From Axinella damicornis (lineage: Eukaryota > Porifera > Demospongiae > Axinellida > Axinellidae), in NCBI GenBank assembly GCA_963931865.1, contig OZ007511.1, positions 5,288,626-5,352,625 on the forward strand: a stretch of DNA of 64,000 bases, written 5' to 3'. Position 1 is the first letter of the stretch. The number at the start of each line of letters is the position of its first letter. Both the position numbers and the translations under genes were made by a program. The notes beneath the pieces are model-generated. The model searched no databases, had not been told where the DNA came from, and saw only the letters and a list, made by a program, of their open reading frames with translations. Shown here piece by piece: positions 1-12,000 of this stretch.

Positions 1-636
1 GACATATGCCATCACCAAATCCTTTTCGGAGAAATTTCTTGTGGAGTTGACTGCTGTACTCTGTTCCATTACAGTGGGCCTCGATTCTGGGCACATTGCT
101 GCACTACCCAAGTGGGTTCAATATTTAGTCACTAAAATGAGTTCCTGCAAATGTTGACCCTAAGGTAGAACTAGTATATAAACTTTGGGAGGGGACTCAT
201 GGGAGGGGACTCATGGGAGGGTTGGTTTTGGTATGCATGAGTGTGGCCAGCCAATGTTAGAACAGAGTAGTGACATAGCTAGTTCCACAGATTGTGACCT
301 AGCCTCGGTCCCAGTCCTGCACTGTTTTCGATTGCACAAAGAACGCGGAAGGACTGGTATATTTTCTCACATGCATGACTTCAAGGTAGAGAGGACTTAA
401 TTGAATGTGGGCACATTGAGGCTCAGAATTGCGAGAATGCATCTAGCAAGCAGGGGGAGTAACTGTAATACACACCAGGCGTTGAACGTGTAGTTTGTTG
501 AACAATTGTCATGCTCACGTGAGAAAAAGATTCCAGGCTCTCTCCGCTTTTTGCACACTGCAAGCGACAAAACGCTGGGTGGGTGCCTGGGAACGAGGCT
601 ACTGTTGTGACCCAGTCACAGTCATGTATATCACGC

Positions 637-741
637 TAGCCTCGTTCCCAGGCATCCGCCCATACTTTATCTCGCAGCCGTGGAGAAAATTTCTCCACGG
701 CTGCGAGATAAAGTCTGGGCGGAGGCCTGGGAACGAGGCTA
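637..741. mobile_element. short TIR element with 9-bp target duplication
   Basis: A 105-bp near-perfect hairpin. Both ends are TAGCCTCGTTCCCAGGC or its near match and the two arms pair almost to the centre. It is flanked on both sides by the identical 9-mer ATATCACGC (628-636 and 742-750). Nine-base duplications fit Mutator-like insertion, but no transposase is visible, so the superfamily is inferred from duplication length alone. Confidence 0.9.
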
Positions 742-787
742 ATATCACGCGTGGTGCACTCATAGAGTGAGAGTCTCAGTGCTCATT

Positions 788-1030
788 TTTTTTTTTTTTT
801 TCTTTATAATAATTTCATTGCAGCAGTGCCAGCAACAGGGGTCACATGAGTAGCAGTAAGCTAATACAGGCATGCAACCGTTACAAAATTACAAAAAATA
901 TACTATAGCAGTGAGTGTTTGAATGAAGATAAAGATGAACTACTCACAGATGCAGCTCAGGCTCAGTCCTGCATGGGTTAAAATCCCACCAACACCATTT
1001 GTTATTCTTTTGAAGGACCGGTGATGCACT
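788..1030. repeat. SINE-like dispersed repeat, copy 1
   Basis: A T-rich tract is followed by text that recurs at 36007-36180 (GCTAATACAGGC in both). About 990 there is GGGTTAAAATCCC, which resembles a pol III B box. A tRNA-derived SINE is possible. The A box is not convincing. Confidence 0.35.
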
Positions 1031-1053
1031 AAGCTTGATTTAATTGTCGTCAT

Positions 1054-1074
1054 CCCCCCCCCCCCCCCCCCCCC
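1054..1074. repeat. poly-C tract, 21 bp
   Basis: An uninterrupted run of C on the plus strand, one of seven G/C homopolymers of about 19 bp or longer in this window. Confidence 0.95.
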
Positions 1075-1453
1075 AAGATATACCATTCACTGAATTTATG
1101 GGAGGGACAACCCTTTGGGCAGCTAAAAGATCTCTTTGTTGGTGTAATTTGAACAAAACAAAATTACATTGCCTGGGCTGACAGTCACTCCTTTGTCGCC
1201 CTCCATACACTGTTCTCTGAAATCCTTTGCTGCCTGAGATACACTTCCAGGAATGTTCATGCACAAGAATGCCACTTGAAAAGCCATGCAGGCCAAAGGG
1301 TAGTCATCCCCACTAGCCACTAGTGACTGGCCGGGGTCTCAATGTGCATGTTTCGTTTGATTTACACTGACTGGAACTGCATTTCTACAATTGTTTGAAA
1401 CAGTTACTGCTTTTACATGTAAAATTGGGCTTTCGTGTGTTTATTCTGTGTAG

Positions 1454-1560
1454 GGGGACAGGAGAGGATGGGGAGTGTGAGGAGAGGCTGTGTGAAAGGA
1501 GCTCGAGGCTGCTGCAGGAAGTGTTGATGTGGCAGATTCACTTCATGCTCGCAAACTGCA
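1454..1560 (+). other. exon-like segment in duplicated block A
   Basis: A pyrimidine-rich stretch ending in GTGTAG precedes an open stretch encoding roughly EERLCERSSRLLQE. The paralogous segment in block B (26585-26700) keeps the acceptor and the same peptide (WERLCERSSRLLQEL), with differences outside it. Conservation of frame between copies suggests it was once coding. No family is recognised and no clear donor is visible. It may be a relic exon of a duplicated gene or part of a mobile element. Confidence 0.35.
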
Positions 1561-1919
1561 ACTGTCCCTGTACGCATTCCTGCGTATTCTATCCACGTAC
1601 ACCTCCCAACAAATTTGCCATCGTCTATCATCACAGAACTAGCTACATGTTTACTATGCACTGTCTGAACTTTGACGGGCTGTTGATATTAACATTAATT
1701 TCGATTTGGTCTATGCTTTTGTACTTGAACTTTAAACTCTTTCCTTTTACCCTTTCATGGTACAATCTTTCATGCATCCAATATTAAATTATTGGAAGCT
1801 AGGTGTATTTTACTGTGTGGTGTACGTGCTTCAGAAAGAAGGCCATAATTATCAATTTAATGTTATTTTGCTTGGGCCCAACCGGCCCAAATTTAAGAAT
1901 TGATTCATTTATGTAATAC

Positions 1920-2092
1920 TTAGATACCACTTTGCAGTGCATTATGGGTTTTAGTGCACGAGGGCAATCTAGTTAACGGTCAAGGGCGAGATAATGCACG
2001 AGCCAAAGGCGAGTGTATTATCCGCCCGAGACCGTTAACTAGATTGCCCGAGTACACTATAAGCCCGTAATACACTGCAAACTGGTATCTAA
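1920..2092. mobile_element. foldback element (MITE-like)
   Basis: Two arms of about 65 bp are inverted copies of each other. They begin TTAGATACCA and end at the matching inverted sequence, and include the stretch CTAGTTAACGGTC and its complement around a short loop. No transposase. A non-autonomous DNA transposon is likely. Confidence 0.75.
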
Positions 2093-2849
2093 ACTACTTA
2101 GTGCAACTCACTGACCCGAGACAGCCTTTGATCTTTGAAAAGTGCACACTGAAGTGTGCATTAAGCGATTTAATGCTCCATCATGTGATCGATTCTGAGG
2201 CGTCTGATTCGTTGAGGGTCACGTGAGTAGCACTAAGACATCTATAGGCATACACAAGAGCAAGTCAGCCATACCAAGTACCAAAAAATGGCAGCATTTA
2301 GTAGTGCCAGGCTCTCAGATTCTTGGCTGAAAATTGGAGAATTCCTTCGATCGGAGAACTATTATATTAGTGGAAGCCCGGTGTATGTTTGCATGCATTC
2401 ATTTCCTGTTGGCTCTGGCATTGTTTGGTTACCATGGAAATTAGTGATCGCATTATTAAGCCTACCTACCGACCTTATTGGAAAAATAATTTGGCCCAAG
2501 CAACATAACATTAATTTGGTATGGCCGAATGCATGCAGCACAGTTTTGATGCTGCTGGGAATATCTGCAGTGTTGACCAAGGAGAACAAAACATGATTGT
2601 ACAAACAGCTAGCTGGATGTGTATAATAGCAAGCTAGCTACAAGCATCCATCGTGATTATGACTGTTGAGCGGAAAGAATGCACCACTCAATCAGCCATG
2701 CTCACTGTGAATAGCACCGACTGACCAGCGTATGTGCTGAGGTGTTCCAGACAGTCATAAGCTCTTTGTGGGTCTCAACCTGGGGTTGTGGCATGGGAGA
2801 CAGGGTTGAATGTGTCAGAGATAATCACATCTGTACAGAGACTACATCG

Positions 2850-3770
2850 GGCAAATCGATGATCAAAATTGTTTATTTCATTGCCATTTCTGGCAGTTAG
2901 GCCACATTTCTTGTTGCTCAGGTTGTAGAAAGGGGCTATATATATAGCTCTTTATCCCATGTTTTATTGCAGACATCCGTAATGCCAGACCAAATGAATG
3001 TGTTGTCATGTTGTTGCACCGACCCGTTGCTTTTTGTTCTTTGAGAATAAAAAGGGTGGAGTCAACGTAATCGGTGCAACTAACACTCCACATTTGCACT
3101 ATTGCAGCGGATCCCTGTTGGTTTGTTAACTAGCACTTTCAGGCCACTCGTAGACACTTCATTGCATAGTATAGTACTTAGCAGCTTGTGGTGAGAAATC
3201 GCAGAATAAGCCCTGCCCCACCTTCTGACAGAGATCCTCCCAGCACGTCGCAAGTCTCTTGCAGAAGGTCACTGGTGAGGGGTGGAGCAGTACTTCTTGT
3301 GAGAGGAGAGGGAAGTCAGGGAGCGGAGGGCACCCTCTGCTCCTGGCTTAAATTGTGTGCCTCAATATCCACCGAGATATCCTGAGCGAGGGAGGAGGAG
3401 GCTAGGGATATAGAGAGAGGGACGGATGAAAGGATGGCTATTGAGGGATATATATTGAGGGACAAGGTAGTGTCTGAACAGGTGGTAACTAGCAAAGAGC
3501 AGTGACTATTGAGGTGATTTAAAACATGCACTCTTACCGAGAACTCTGATACATGGACTGTTATTCATTATTATGTAATCACACTTACGTATGCATTCTA
3601 GATCTGCATGAGATCACCCCATCACGTGACCTGCCTCATGTTTGGTGAGTCGATATTGTAAGTCACAGTTGTTGGCAACGTTAATCTTGAATTCCCAACA
3701 AGGAATGGGTGTGGTTATAGAGTCTTGACTTGAATGTAAAACAAGATACAACTCACTGACTCAATGGAAC
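2850..3770. other. stretch with no recognised gene
   Basis: Only short open frames occur here, all with weak composition. A G-rich, GAGAGG-type stretch lies at about 3290-3430. No splice-bounded exon, RNA gene or repeat with a partner elsewhere in the window was recognised. Confidence 0.5.
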
Positions 3771-3773
3771 CAG

Positions 3774-3983
3774 AGGGAGGGAGGGAGGGAGGGAGGGAGG
3801 GAGGGAGGGAGGGAGGGAGGGAGGGAGGGAGGGAGGGAGGGAGGGAGGGAGGGAGGGAGGGAGGGAGGGAGGGATCCTCGAGGGAGGGAGGGAGGGAGGG
3901 ATCCTCGAGGGAGGGAGGGAGGGAGGGAGGGAAGAGGGAGCTGGAGGGAGGGAGGGAGGGAGGGAGGGAGGGAAGAGGGAGGT
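3774..3983. repeat. (GGGA)n microsatellite, about 210 bp
   Basis: Near-perfect tetranucleotide repeats with two GATCCTCGA interruptions. The same motif recurs at 30446-30534 and 31389-31450. The long open frames read through it on both strands are a by-product of the repeat. G-runs every four bases could form quadruplexes. Confidence 0.95.
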
Positions 3984-3989
3984 CTTGTA

Positions 3990-4640
3990 CCTTTTCAATT
4001 CAACATCTTAGACCGACAACTTTTGTGCTATTTGTATTGTCACGACACTGCAACTACATCTCTCACATGCATATGAACCAGATGACATAATATTAAACTA
4101 CTGGAGACTATACTGGAGCATTGACACACCAAGAGGCAGGAGGGGGCAGACAAAGTGAGACTACCAACAATTCAATCAGTAGTTGAAGCTCACCTACAGT
4201 TCCTGAAGTTCAGTATCCAGTGAGTCCATGGCAATGGTAGCTGGGAACAGGCTGGCTCGAGTCTGTTGATGCCACGACCCGACATGTTCAGCCAGTCCGA
4301 CATGTTCTGCTCCAGGTCTGCATGTAGCCTGTTGTATCAGTTCTATGAGGACAGCTGCAGGTCAGACCAGCCCTTGATCAATGTCAGGGCGGGTTGGTGT
4401 TTGGTTCAACAATGATGGCTAGGCCGGAAGTTCTGTGTGAAGTAAGGGAGTGTGGAGGTGAGGGGTGGGGATGGAGGTGAGGTGAGGGGGTGGAGATGTG
4501 TAGTAGAGTGGCTGTAGGCATAGCTACAGATAATAATTTGTGCTGGTACATGTCTGTGGTTTTGGTACATGTCTGTGGTTTTGGTGTGACCTTGTACTGC
4601 CCTTAGTGTTGTGCTTTCCATACATACACATGTGCACAAC
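3990..4640. other. stretch with no recognised gene
   Basis: Contains a G-rich GGTGAGG stretch near 4440-4500 and a short tandem (CATGTCTGTGGTTTTGGT, twice, about 4548-4585). No coding segment could be supported. Confidence 0.5.
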
Positions 4641-4652
4641 ACAGGGACCTGC

Positions 4653-4692
4653 TAGCCTCGTTCCCAGGCCCCATCCGAAAATCGGAAAGGCC
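4653..4692. mobile_element. solo terminus of the TAGCCTCGTTCCCAGGC family
   Basis: The terminal motif is present, followed by a small internal palindrome (CCGAAAATCGG), but no inverted partner or 9-bp duplication was found nearby. Likely a truncated copy. Confidence 0.5.
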
Positions 4693-4789
4693 ACACCATG
4701 TGTTCTGCAGGACATGTACAGGTCTGAGGTTGGTGAATAGGTAAGTCCCCCCAGCGGTCTTAGTCCAGTTTGCTGTTGCCATAGGCGAG

Positions 4790-5095
4790 AAGGTACATGA
4801 GGGGTGAGTGAATGACGGGTGAGGGACGAGGGATGAGGATGAGGGGTGAGTGGATGAGTGGATGAGGATAAGGGGTGAGTGGATGAGGGATGGGGGGTGA
4901 GCGGATTAGCAGAGGTAAGAATGAGAGGGTGAGGGGATATAGAGATATTGTGGTGAGGGGATGTAGAGATATTGTGGTGAGAGGATGTCAGGGTGAGGGT
5001 GAGGAGTGAGAGGGTGAGAGAGGTGATGGAATGAGGAATGAGGGAACGACAGAATGAGGGGTGAGGGGATGGGGGATGAAACTAATTGGGGCGAG
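4790..5095. repeat. G-rich degenerate minisatellite
   Basis: Irregular repeats built on GAGGGGTGAGTGGATGAG-like units, with two copies of a longer unit containing GATATTGTGGTGAG at about 4943-4981. No coding potential. Confidence 0.75.
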
Positions 5096-5099
5096 TGTG

Positions 5100-5640
5100 A
5101 GTGAGCCCCTCATAGACGAGTTTGCTGTGAATTTTCTATATTTGTTTATTTAGTAACGCCCCCTCATGGAAAAAGAGGCTGGCTTGCGCGACTATGGAGC
5201 ATGGTAGGCGCATGTTCTTGCTCTACCATCCAACTTTCCGATGCTGTACTGCTTTTAGCAAATCTGCTGCAAGGATGGGGCCATGTCCGGAAATCCTCTA
5301 CCATCCAGAAATCCCTCCCTAACTGGTACAACATAACTACCATAATTATGCTTTGAACTTGAATTTTAGTTGTAACTCCATAACGTTACCCCCCTTGCTG
5401 TCCGGAACCCCCTCCGTTACCTTACTCAGTGTCATGAGTCTTAACTCTAGTACAATAGCCATGTATTCCATTTATACTCAGCCAACCTGGTAAATTACAT
5501 CAGCCAGGACCATCATCAACGGAGAAATACACCAGGTTAGTAGGTGGGTAGTAGTCACTTCATGGCCATGGCCCTATATGCACGTCTGGATTCTCTGGAG
5601 GTAGTCCTCGTATAATAGTGTCCTAGATGGCTAGTGACCA
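5100..5640. other. stretch with no recognised gene
   Basis: Includes low-complexity CCATCC/CCGGAA sequence that partly repeats (about 5225-5310 and 5400). No exon, RNA gene or transposon terminus was recognised. Confidence 0.45.
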
Positions 5641-5642
5641 AC

Positions 5643-5677
5643 TAGCCTCGTACCCAGGCCTTCTGGGTACGAGGCTA
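5643..5677. mobile_element. minimal TAGCCTCG palindrome
   Basis: A 35-bp near-perfect palindrome formed by two terminal motifs of the TAGCCTCGTTCCCAGGC family joined head to head (variant TAGCCTCGTACCCAGG). The flanks do not show a 9-bp duplication. Confidence 0.6.
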
Positions 5678-6780
5678 GTATATGAAGTGACCTTTGGCTT
5701 TGCCCTCTTCACGCCGCGGTTCCAAACGGACTGAGTCTCCGGAGCTTGGACTGTGATTTTTCATCATTGCTGAACATGCTGCGCATGCGCTGTCACAATT
5801 TTGAACCAGCATGCGATAGGAGGCATGGGAGGGAGCAGGAGGTGAGTACAGTAGCTGAGTAGCAGAGATATTGGTACAAGAATAGCTTCAATACCTCATA
5901 AAGTAATTTTCCGCTTTGTCTGTGGCAGGCAAATGGGACAAATCTGGTTTCCTGAGGTTCTGCTCATAGGTTTACACATGACATGAGGTGGAGGGCATGT
6001 TCAAATTCACCAGTAGATCTAGATACTATACTATCTAGCCTCATTCCCAGGCTCCTGGCCAGCCTTTCATCGGGGAGAGCCTGCTGCATGGTTCCTCATG
6101 TGCACATTATGCAGAATGAAAATGCAAAGTTTCGCATATTGTTCAACAATCTACATGTTCAATGCTCGTTGCATAATTTTGTGTAAGTTACCTGGTACCT
6201 TAGCTCTTGCTGTTCTGAGCCCAGCAATGGCGCATCGAGCCGTCAAAGGTGGCGGGAGGGCATGCAACGTTCATAGACGGCAAAATGCTGAGTGTTACTA
6301 AATCTAGAATTCAAATTTGACTATAAGCACGTGAACCGTAGACGCACGCCCCTTATGCGGTCACTTTTGTATACGAGATGGCTGGCATTCCATCTGCAGC
6401 ATTCGTCTTTGGCGAGGACCTATAGCTACCTAGCGCGAGCTCCTTTCGATGCTATCATTCCCTCCCTCCAAATTATGCAACAGCAAATGTCGAGCTGTTG
6501 TGCTGTTGTCGAGAGCGGCGAACATTGGCTTGCATCCGACGATACTTTCTCCGAATCTGGGCCTGCTACACTGGTAGGAGAGGTACCCAGACTAGAAGTA
6601 CTTGAGCTAGAGGTACTTGAGCTAGAGATCGCTCGTTCACTTTGTATCCCTGAATAAGCGCTTTTTTAAACACATGGAATGCCATGAGAGGTCAATTAAT
6701 ATTGTGGAATTGTGCACGTGCAATGCGGCTTTAGCGTGTACAAGTAACCATTGTCCAATTCTTTTCATTCTTGTCTCTAG

Positions 6781-7068
6781 CCGCTAATGTGCGCAGCCAT
6801 CATCATGGGTCACGGTGGAACTGGTGAAACTTCAGAAGGTCCCCAACAAGTACGCAGCAAGAGCATCAAAGAGCGGGGCAAGAGTACCAACAGCAAGAAG
6901 CAGGCCAATGGCGAGGAGCGTGGGCGAAGAGCTGTTTCCATTTCCAGTTCAAGCCAACCTACAGGTATAGAAGAGAGTACAAGTGACATACGAGTGATTA
7001 GTGGTTTGGAAAAGAGCAACAGATCGAAACGAGCACGAGAAGGCGACACAGCAGAACCCAAACCAAAG
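6781..7068 (+). CDS. exon of an unrecognised low-complexity protein
   Basis: The exon is bounded by a good acceptor (TTCTTGTCTCTAG before 6781) and a good donor (AAA then GTAAGTACC at 7069). It encodes about 94 residues rich in Ser, Lys, Glu and Arg, including runs such as SISSSSQPTG and a basic SNRSKRAREGD patch near the end that could be a nuclear localisation signal. It has no cysteines in a finger pattern and no hydrophobic segment. No family is recognised. Its neighbouring exons could not be identified. The possible start codon at 6787 lies just after the acceptor, so it may be internal. Confidence 0.5.
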
Positions 7069-7126
7069 TAAGTACCGCTACTGTAGTGTAAATCTTTACA
7101 ATAGCTGTGTCCTGGATTTTGGACAT

Positions 7127-7149
7127 GGGGGGGGGGGGGGGGGGGGGGG
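7127..7149. repeat. poly-G tract, 23 bp
   Basis: An uninterrupted G run just after the exon-like segment. Confidence 0.95.
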
Positions 7150-7301
7150 TAGTCTCATGGCCCAGGCTCTCTCACCAGAGAGAGTCTGCTCAAATTGCCA
7201 TACCTTTTGTATTACACAATGAAGGCTACATTTTGTAACTACACAGTGCAAGTGGGTGGGAACGTAATTGGGGTGTGTGTGTAGTACATACATACGGGCC
7301 A

Positions 7302-7438
7302 GGGAGCCGGAGCTGATTCGAAGCAGACGCAAGCGGACGCAATCGGGGAGCAGCAGCTCTGCACAGAGAGCTGTCTGGCGCTGTATTACTCACGTAGGCG
7401 AACGAGGGGGAAGTAGCTGCGCGAGCGAAGCTACTTGT
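7302..7438 (+). mobile_element. 3' fragment of the heat-shock-element repeat family
   Basis: Carries one and a half units of the 29-bp VNTR (GACGCAATCGGGGAGCAGC core), the conserved stretch with CTGCACAGAGAGCTGT, and the terminal hairpin GAAGTAGCT...AGCTACTTG. The 5' half with the heat-shock elements is missing. It matches the 3' end of the copy at 33330-33980. Confidence 0.75.
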
Positions 7439-7439
7439 A

Positions 7440-8640
7440 GTAGTAAAGAACGCTGCAAAGCACTGTACTAGTGTACTGAATGGCAAGCACATGAGGACAT
7501 CATATCTGTTGAATTCACCTAACACACCTAGAAATTCCTGGCTTGTTAGATGGGAGATGATGATGGTAGTTTGACCACCAAAATCCAGTGTCAAGTGTCA
7601 AGCATAGATAATATATACCGGAGGTGAGTGGATGTGAAATGATACGCTTCCGCGGAGAGTACACGGAAATTCATTGAAGCAGTCATTGTAGCGGGTATGT
7701 GGACCATATACAAAGAACTGTCAATGTTCGTTCGACATTTCTACCCAGTTGCTGTTATGTACATGTAGTCGGATATCAATTCAGCAACTGAGGAAGGCTG
7801 CTGGTTGTTGACGGTCGTTCTCAACATCAGAAACCATGGTACATACGAGTTTTTGTAACTTACCAAGAAAGAACAGAACCGACTATCAAACTTCTGTAAA
7901 CTGTCCATTACCCGCCCACTGCAGTGAGTGTTTCACGCCAAAATAGAAATGTTTCTCATCCACCTCTGGCTTATATTATTAAAAATGTATATGGAGATGT
8001 AGGGATAGCAGAACAGCAAAACGTAAGATAACAAGCAGGGATGATGGCATAAAAGTTGATCTTTCATGTCAGATTCCACATAATACATGTATGAAGGGAA
8101 CGTATAGACTCTACCGAGTCGTACACAGCCGAGTCTTGCACAGCCAATGGAACTCTTTACTAACTACCTTAAGGTCACGGCTTGCAGGTACTGACAATAA
8201 TATGTGACCATACATGACTGCGCATTAATTGGAACAAGCCCTAGGCTATCCGTCTACGAAGTGATGTGGGATCGACAAGGTGAGAGCAAGACTGTTCCGA
8301 GACCCACCTGAGTGAGACATCATTCTGTAAAGATGAGTTTGTCCTACATGTTGCGCCCTTTACCAGTAGACTGAGCAGTATGGTCGCCACTTGAACGGAT
8401 TCCGAGATTCGGTAACCTACAGCTACAACAGCGGGCATCAGCTCTGGTAGTTCCATTAAATGCTCGCCAAATCCCGTCCTATTCGCTAAAATTAATAGCC
8501 ATGATTATTAGTGACCTAATTAGCTAACAGTAAAGTCGTTTTTCAGAATCTTCGTGTTTGTGGGCCCTGTGGGGAATATGATTGAGACTGGGTTCATAGG
8601 CTCTGCCTTCTCCAGGCCCTCGTTAGCCACCATCGTGGTA
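7440..8640. other. stretch with no recognised gene
   Basis: Short open frames only. A purine-rich palindromic stretch near 8100-8140 (CCGAGTCGTACACAGCCGAGTC) is noted but has no partner. Nothing with splice support was found. Confidence 0.45.
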
Positions 8641-8880
8641 AACCCCTCAAGGGGTAGTCAAGTCCAAGTCCAAGTCCAACCATGCAACAACCTTGTACCC
8701 GGGGTGAAACAACCTTGGAATTGAAACTGTAACAAGCAGGATATCTGGTTGTAACAACCTTGTGACAACCTAGCAACAAGGTTGTGAAAGGAGGTTGTAA
8801 CAACCACGCAACAACCTTGGAATTGAAACTGTAACAAGCAGGATATCTGGTTGTAACAACCTGGCCAACATCATTGAACA
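8640..8880. repeat. CAACCTTG-rich repeat with a duplicated unit
   Basis: A unit of about 55 bp containing AACAACCTTGGAATTGAAAC and GCAGGATATCTGGTTGTAAC occurs twice (about 8707 and 8809), separated by more CAACCTTG/CAAGGTTG inverted motifs. The same short motif, mainly in the other orientation, fills 13840-14105. Confidence 0.75.
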
Positions 8881-8910
8881 TTGCATACATAAAAATAAAT
8901 GCAATACATA

Positions 8911-10251
8911 CCGTATAGCGGGTTATTTTCGTGGGTGGAAATTTTTGTGAAATGCTGGATACGGTCGTCAGAATTAATTTTCGTGGTTCTAATTTTCGTG
9001 GCACCCGCGTTCGCGCTATCGACGCGGATGACGTAATATGAAAATTAGTACTTCTTCTTCTTTGTATCCTCCTTTCTAGGAGACAAGAGTGCATAAGTAG
9101 ATCGCCCGCCCGGAGTAAGAGCGTGTAACTTTCGCAAACTCCAAACCGGGCAAAATACATGAGTTGTACTAAAAATAGCTACTGTGGTTCTAACACTCTT
9201 GTAGTGATTCTTTCCGCCACGTGATAATTGACGCCGCGGCGACGCCATGGTCACTATTATATTCTGTGTTGTTGTGCACAGCTGTGTAGTTTTGAACCAA
9301 GTGACGGCAGGAAGCGACAGCGACAGCTACCAGAGAACGCTCTACAGTTGTCACGAAGGCTAACCTAGTTAGCCTCGTACTCAGGCTGTACGAGGCTAGT
9401 CTACTCGAACAGTCACAACAACGGTTATTGTGTGGCTGTGCTTACCTGAGGCTGGAGGTGGAGGACGTCGACATCAGCAACGATCGCCACGGTGGGTTAT
9501 CTGTTCAAATAAGCTCAGCCGGAGCCGAATTGCTAGTCTTCGCACTTCGCTAACGAGTTCACAATTACCGCCATACGGCTTCAGGTGCGACCGGATGTTC
9601 TATTTTTAGTACTACTCATATATTCCGCCTGCACCACGGGCGCCTATTGAAGTTACACGCTCTTACTCCGGGCGGGCGATCTACTTATGCGCTCTTGTAG
9701 GAGAGTATCCCAAATTGGGCTAAATAGGGTCAGACTGGAGCAGGAGAGAGTTTCAGTACGCACGAAGTTGGTCAAGGAAATCGATGATGAAAACTTGTGT
9801 TGCGTACACGTGGACGAAGTACAGTTTCAACGATATTGCGCTTCACTGTATAGCGTGAGTGCGACGCTACTTCGTCAGTAAAAGACGTGTGGGAGGCCCG
9901 GTGTTGGAGAAGAACTACCATGCTAACACGAGAATGGCAACCGTATTTGATCGCTGTGAGTTTCTGGCCTCGTTTTTCGTCGCCGGGGTCCAGTCATCTC
10001 GATCACAACGCGAGGGACAGCTGGTGAGATAGAGGAGCCTGTCAATCGAGGACACTGTTGACGGGATGCAGTCACGCAGGTACAGCTACGAAGAGCCGTA
10101 TACAGTGTACTTAACGACGGCACCTAGCTAGCTACGTGTTGCACAGCGCGATTATGGGTTGAAAATTTCGCGAGTGGAAAATTTCGTGACTTGTCGATGA
10201 GTCACGAAAATAACGAAAATTGGCACCCCACGAAAATAACCCGCTATACGG
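8911..10251. mobile_element. TA-flanked DNA transposon, non-autonomous
   Basis: The ends are inverted copies beginning CCGTATAGCGGGTTATTTTC, flanked by TA on both sides, as in Tc1/mariner-type insertion. A second, internal inverted pair of about 70 bp lies at about 9070-9143 and 9648-9718 (GATCGCCCGCCCGGAGTAAG and its complement). No transposase reading frame is visible in the 1.34 kb. A small TAGCCTCG palindrome is nested at 9370-9398. Terminal sequence starts CCGTA like the elements at 31901 and 58741, but the interiors differ. Confidence 0.8.
9370..9398. mobile_element. minimal TAGCCTCG palindrome nested in the 8911-10251 element
   Basis: TAGCCTCGTACTCAGGC followed by the inverted GTACGAGGCTA. 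No target duplication detected. Shows that the family inserted into, or arose within, the larger element. Confidence 0.55.
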
Positions 10252-12000
10252 TAACTAAATAAGTCCTGGGGTAATGAGTGATAAAACAGTTCCAGTGAAT
10301 TACAAAGCTAGTACATCTACGATGATGAGTGATATAAATAATGGCTTTACAATGATTAGGCTGCTACTGCTTGACAGTCTCGCATACCAGATTTTTCAGT
10401 TCCCAGCATGTGACGATTGTGACCACTTCTAACAGTACCGGAGTCGTTTTCTAAGCTCGCTTCTGATTGGTTCACTTAGGTCACTTACGTCATACAGTGC
10501 ATACTTAGGGTATATTATGGCAGGTTAGGGTGTGGTTTATATTGTTATTATAGCCAATAGAATTGAAGCTTTGAAAACCACTCCGGGATAGCTCGACCAC
10601 TTGTGTCATCACACGGGAGGGAGGGAAGGGACTGATTATTTTTCCTGTCTGGGTATGAGGGGCTCATCTGTAGGAAGAAAAGCGTTATATGTATGATCAT
10701 TAAACAGCTATCTATGTACTGCCCCTGAAAGATTGTAGTAAAATGAGTAACACATAAAATCTTAACACATTGCACGCAGAAATGACATAATTATTAGTTG
10801 CTAGGGGCGAGGATTGCAACAACGAGCAAAGCATAGCCAAGTGAAACTTTCTGAAGCACAAGGTACATACGCCAAATGAAAATGTGTAGCAATAGGCTTT
10901 GTATTGAGCTGCCCATGACTCACCATCCGAGGAAGCCAGGATTACTCACCTAAGTGAACGAGGGGGAAGTAGGCGAGCGAAGCTACTTGACACCAATTGA
11001 TGCCGTGGCCAAGGCAAAGCTTAGTTGCTTAATAACAGAACACACAATATATCTGGTCTGGGGATTGGTAGGGGCCTGCCTAATAATAAAAGCGGTTTGG
11101 TCTTGAAGACCCCCCAATTCTAAGACTCAACGGGCAGAGTGGAGTGAACCAACTTGGTTGTTGATCGCAAAACCAACTTGCTGGCCACACTCTTCTTTCA
11201 ATGCCTCAAAGCATACGGTCGAAGTGGCAAGCGTGCTAACTTGTCTATAAGCACAACACTAACTACAGAGGTAAGTACTAGGTGCAGAGGCTCTCAGGCT
11301 TCATAAGTATCAAGACAGTTCAGTGCCTTGCGGTCACGGAACACACAAGGGGAAATGTACATGTGTAACCCCTAACCCCTCAGTGCTAGCCTTAGTTCAA
11401 CCATAAGGAGCCGTGCTTCGTACTTGCCCCAGTTTGTACATCATAGTCTAGACTTACCCGCGATAATCCCCGAGTTAGGAGAGGATGCTGCAGTCCGCAA
11501 GTTCTGTCTGCACCAATGGTCCATGCGTACACCAGCTGTCCAGTAGTGTTTCCTGTTGATGCTACTGGGTTTCCAGGTAAAGGTAGGGCATGATATGATG
11601 GCACGCTTTGTTTCCACAACCGGTAGCCAACTCTGACTCTAGCTAGCCCTTTCCAGGGCAATATAAATAAGTAAGATTTTCTAAAAACTAACCTGAAATC
11701 TTTAACAGTAGTTTTCAGATTGAAAGAACCATTTCAGTATAGGCTAACCGTATATCACTGTATAGCCAATGAGCTGAAGTATCACGTGTTCATATTTATT
11801 TTAGGATGCATTGTCATAGCAACAAGATGCATGACGTAATATACATTACATCATCTATTGTTAGCAGTTCATGCAGGCAAGAAATGGCAAGAAACGAAGA
11901 GAATGCATGGCAAATAGGATTTCTCACAAGAAATAAGACTGCATACATGTATGTACACTTTATAGTATTATAGGAGTGTATGGTATCCTTCAAAGCATTT
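10252..12000. other. stretch with no recognised gene
   Basis: Mostly unique sequence. It contains a fragment of the hairpin-ended repeat family at 10938-10993 (GAACGAGGGGGAAGTAGG...AGCTACTTG). Open frames are short and lack paired splice signals. Confidence 0.5.

Larger units (their letters stand above)
130..2850. repeat. duplicated block, copy A
   Basis: This block shares long stretches of similar sequence, in the same order, with 26020-27640. Shared landmarks are the GTGTGGCCAGCCAATGTTA stretch (about 240 and 26083), an exon-like segment after a TAG acceptor (about 1454 and 26585), a stretch reading CTGTTGGCTCTGGCATTGTT (about 2407 and 27107), and an end containing CTCAACCTGGG (about 2775 and 27539). 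Copy A is longer because of a TIR element, a poly-C tract and a foldback element that copy B lacks. It could be a segmental duplication or two copies of one long mobile element. Divergence is clearly more than a few percent, so it is not recent. Confidence 0.7.

Noticed and set aside
3753..4090. Gly/Arg/Glu and Ser/Pro/Leu repeat proteins
   Set aside because: Produced by the (GGGA)n microsatellite, as at 30374-30682 and 31243-31491.
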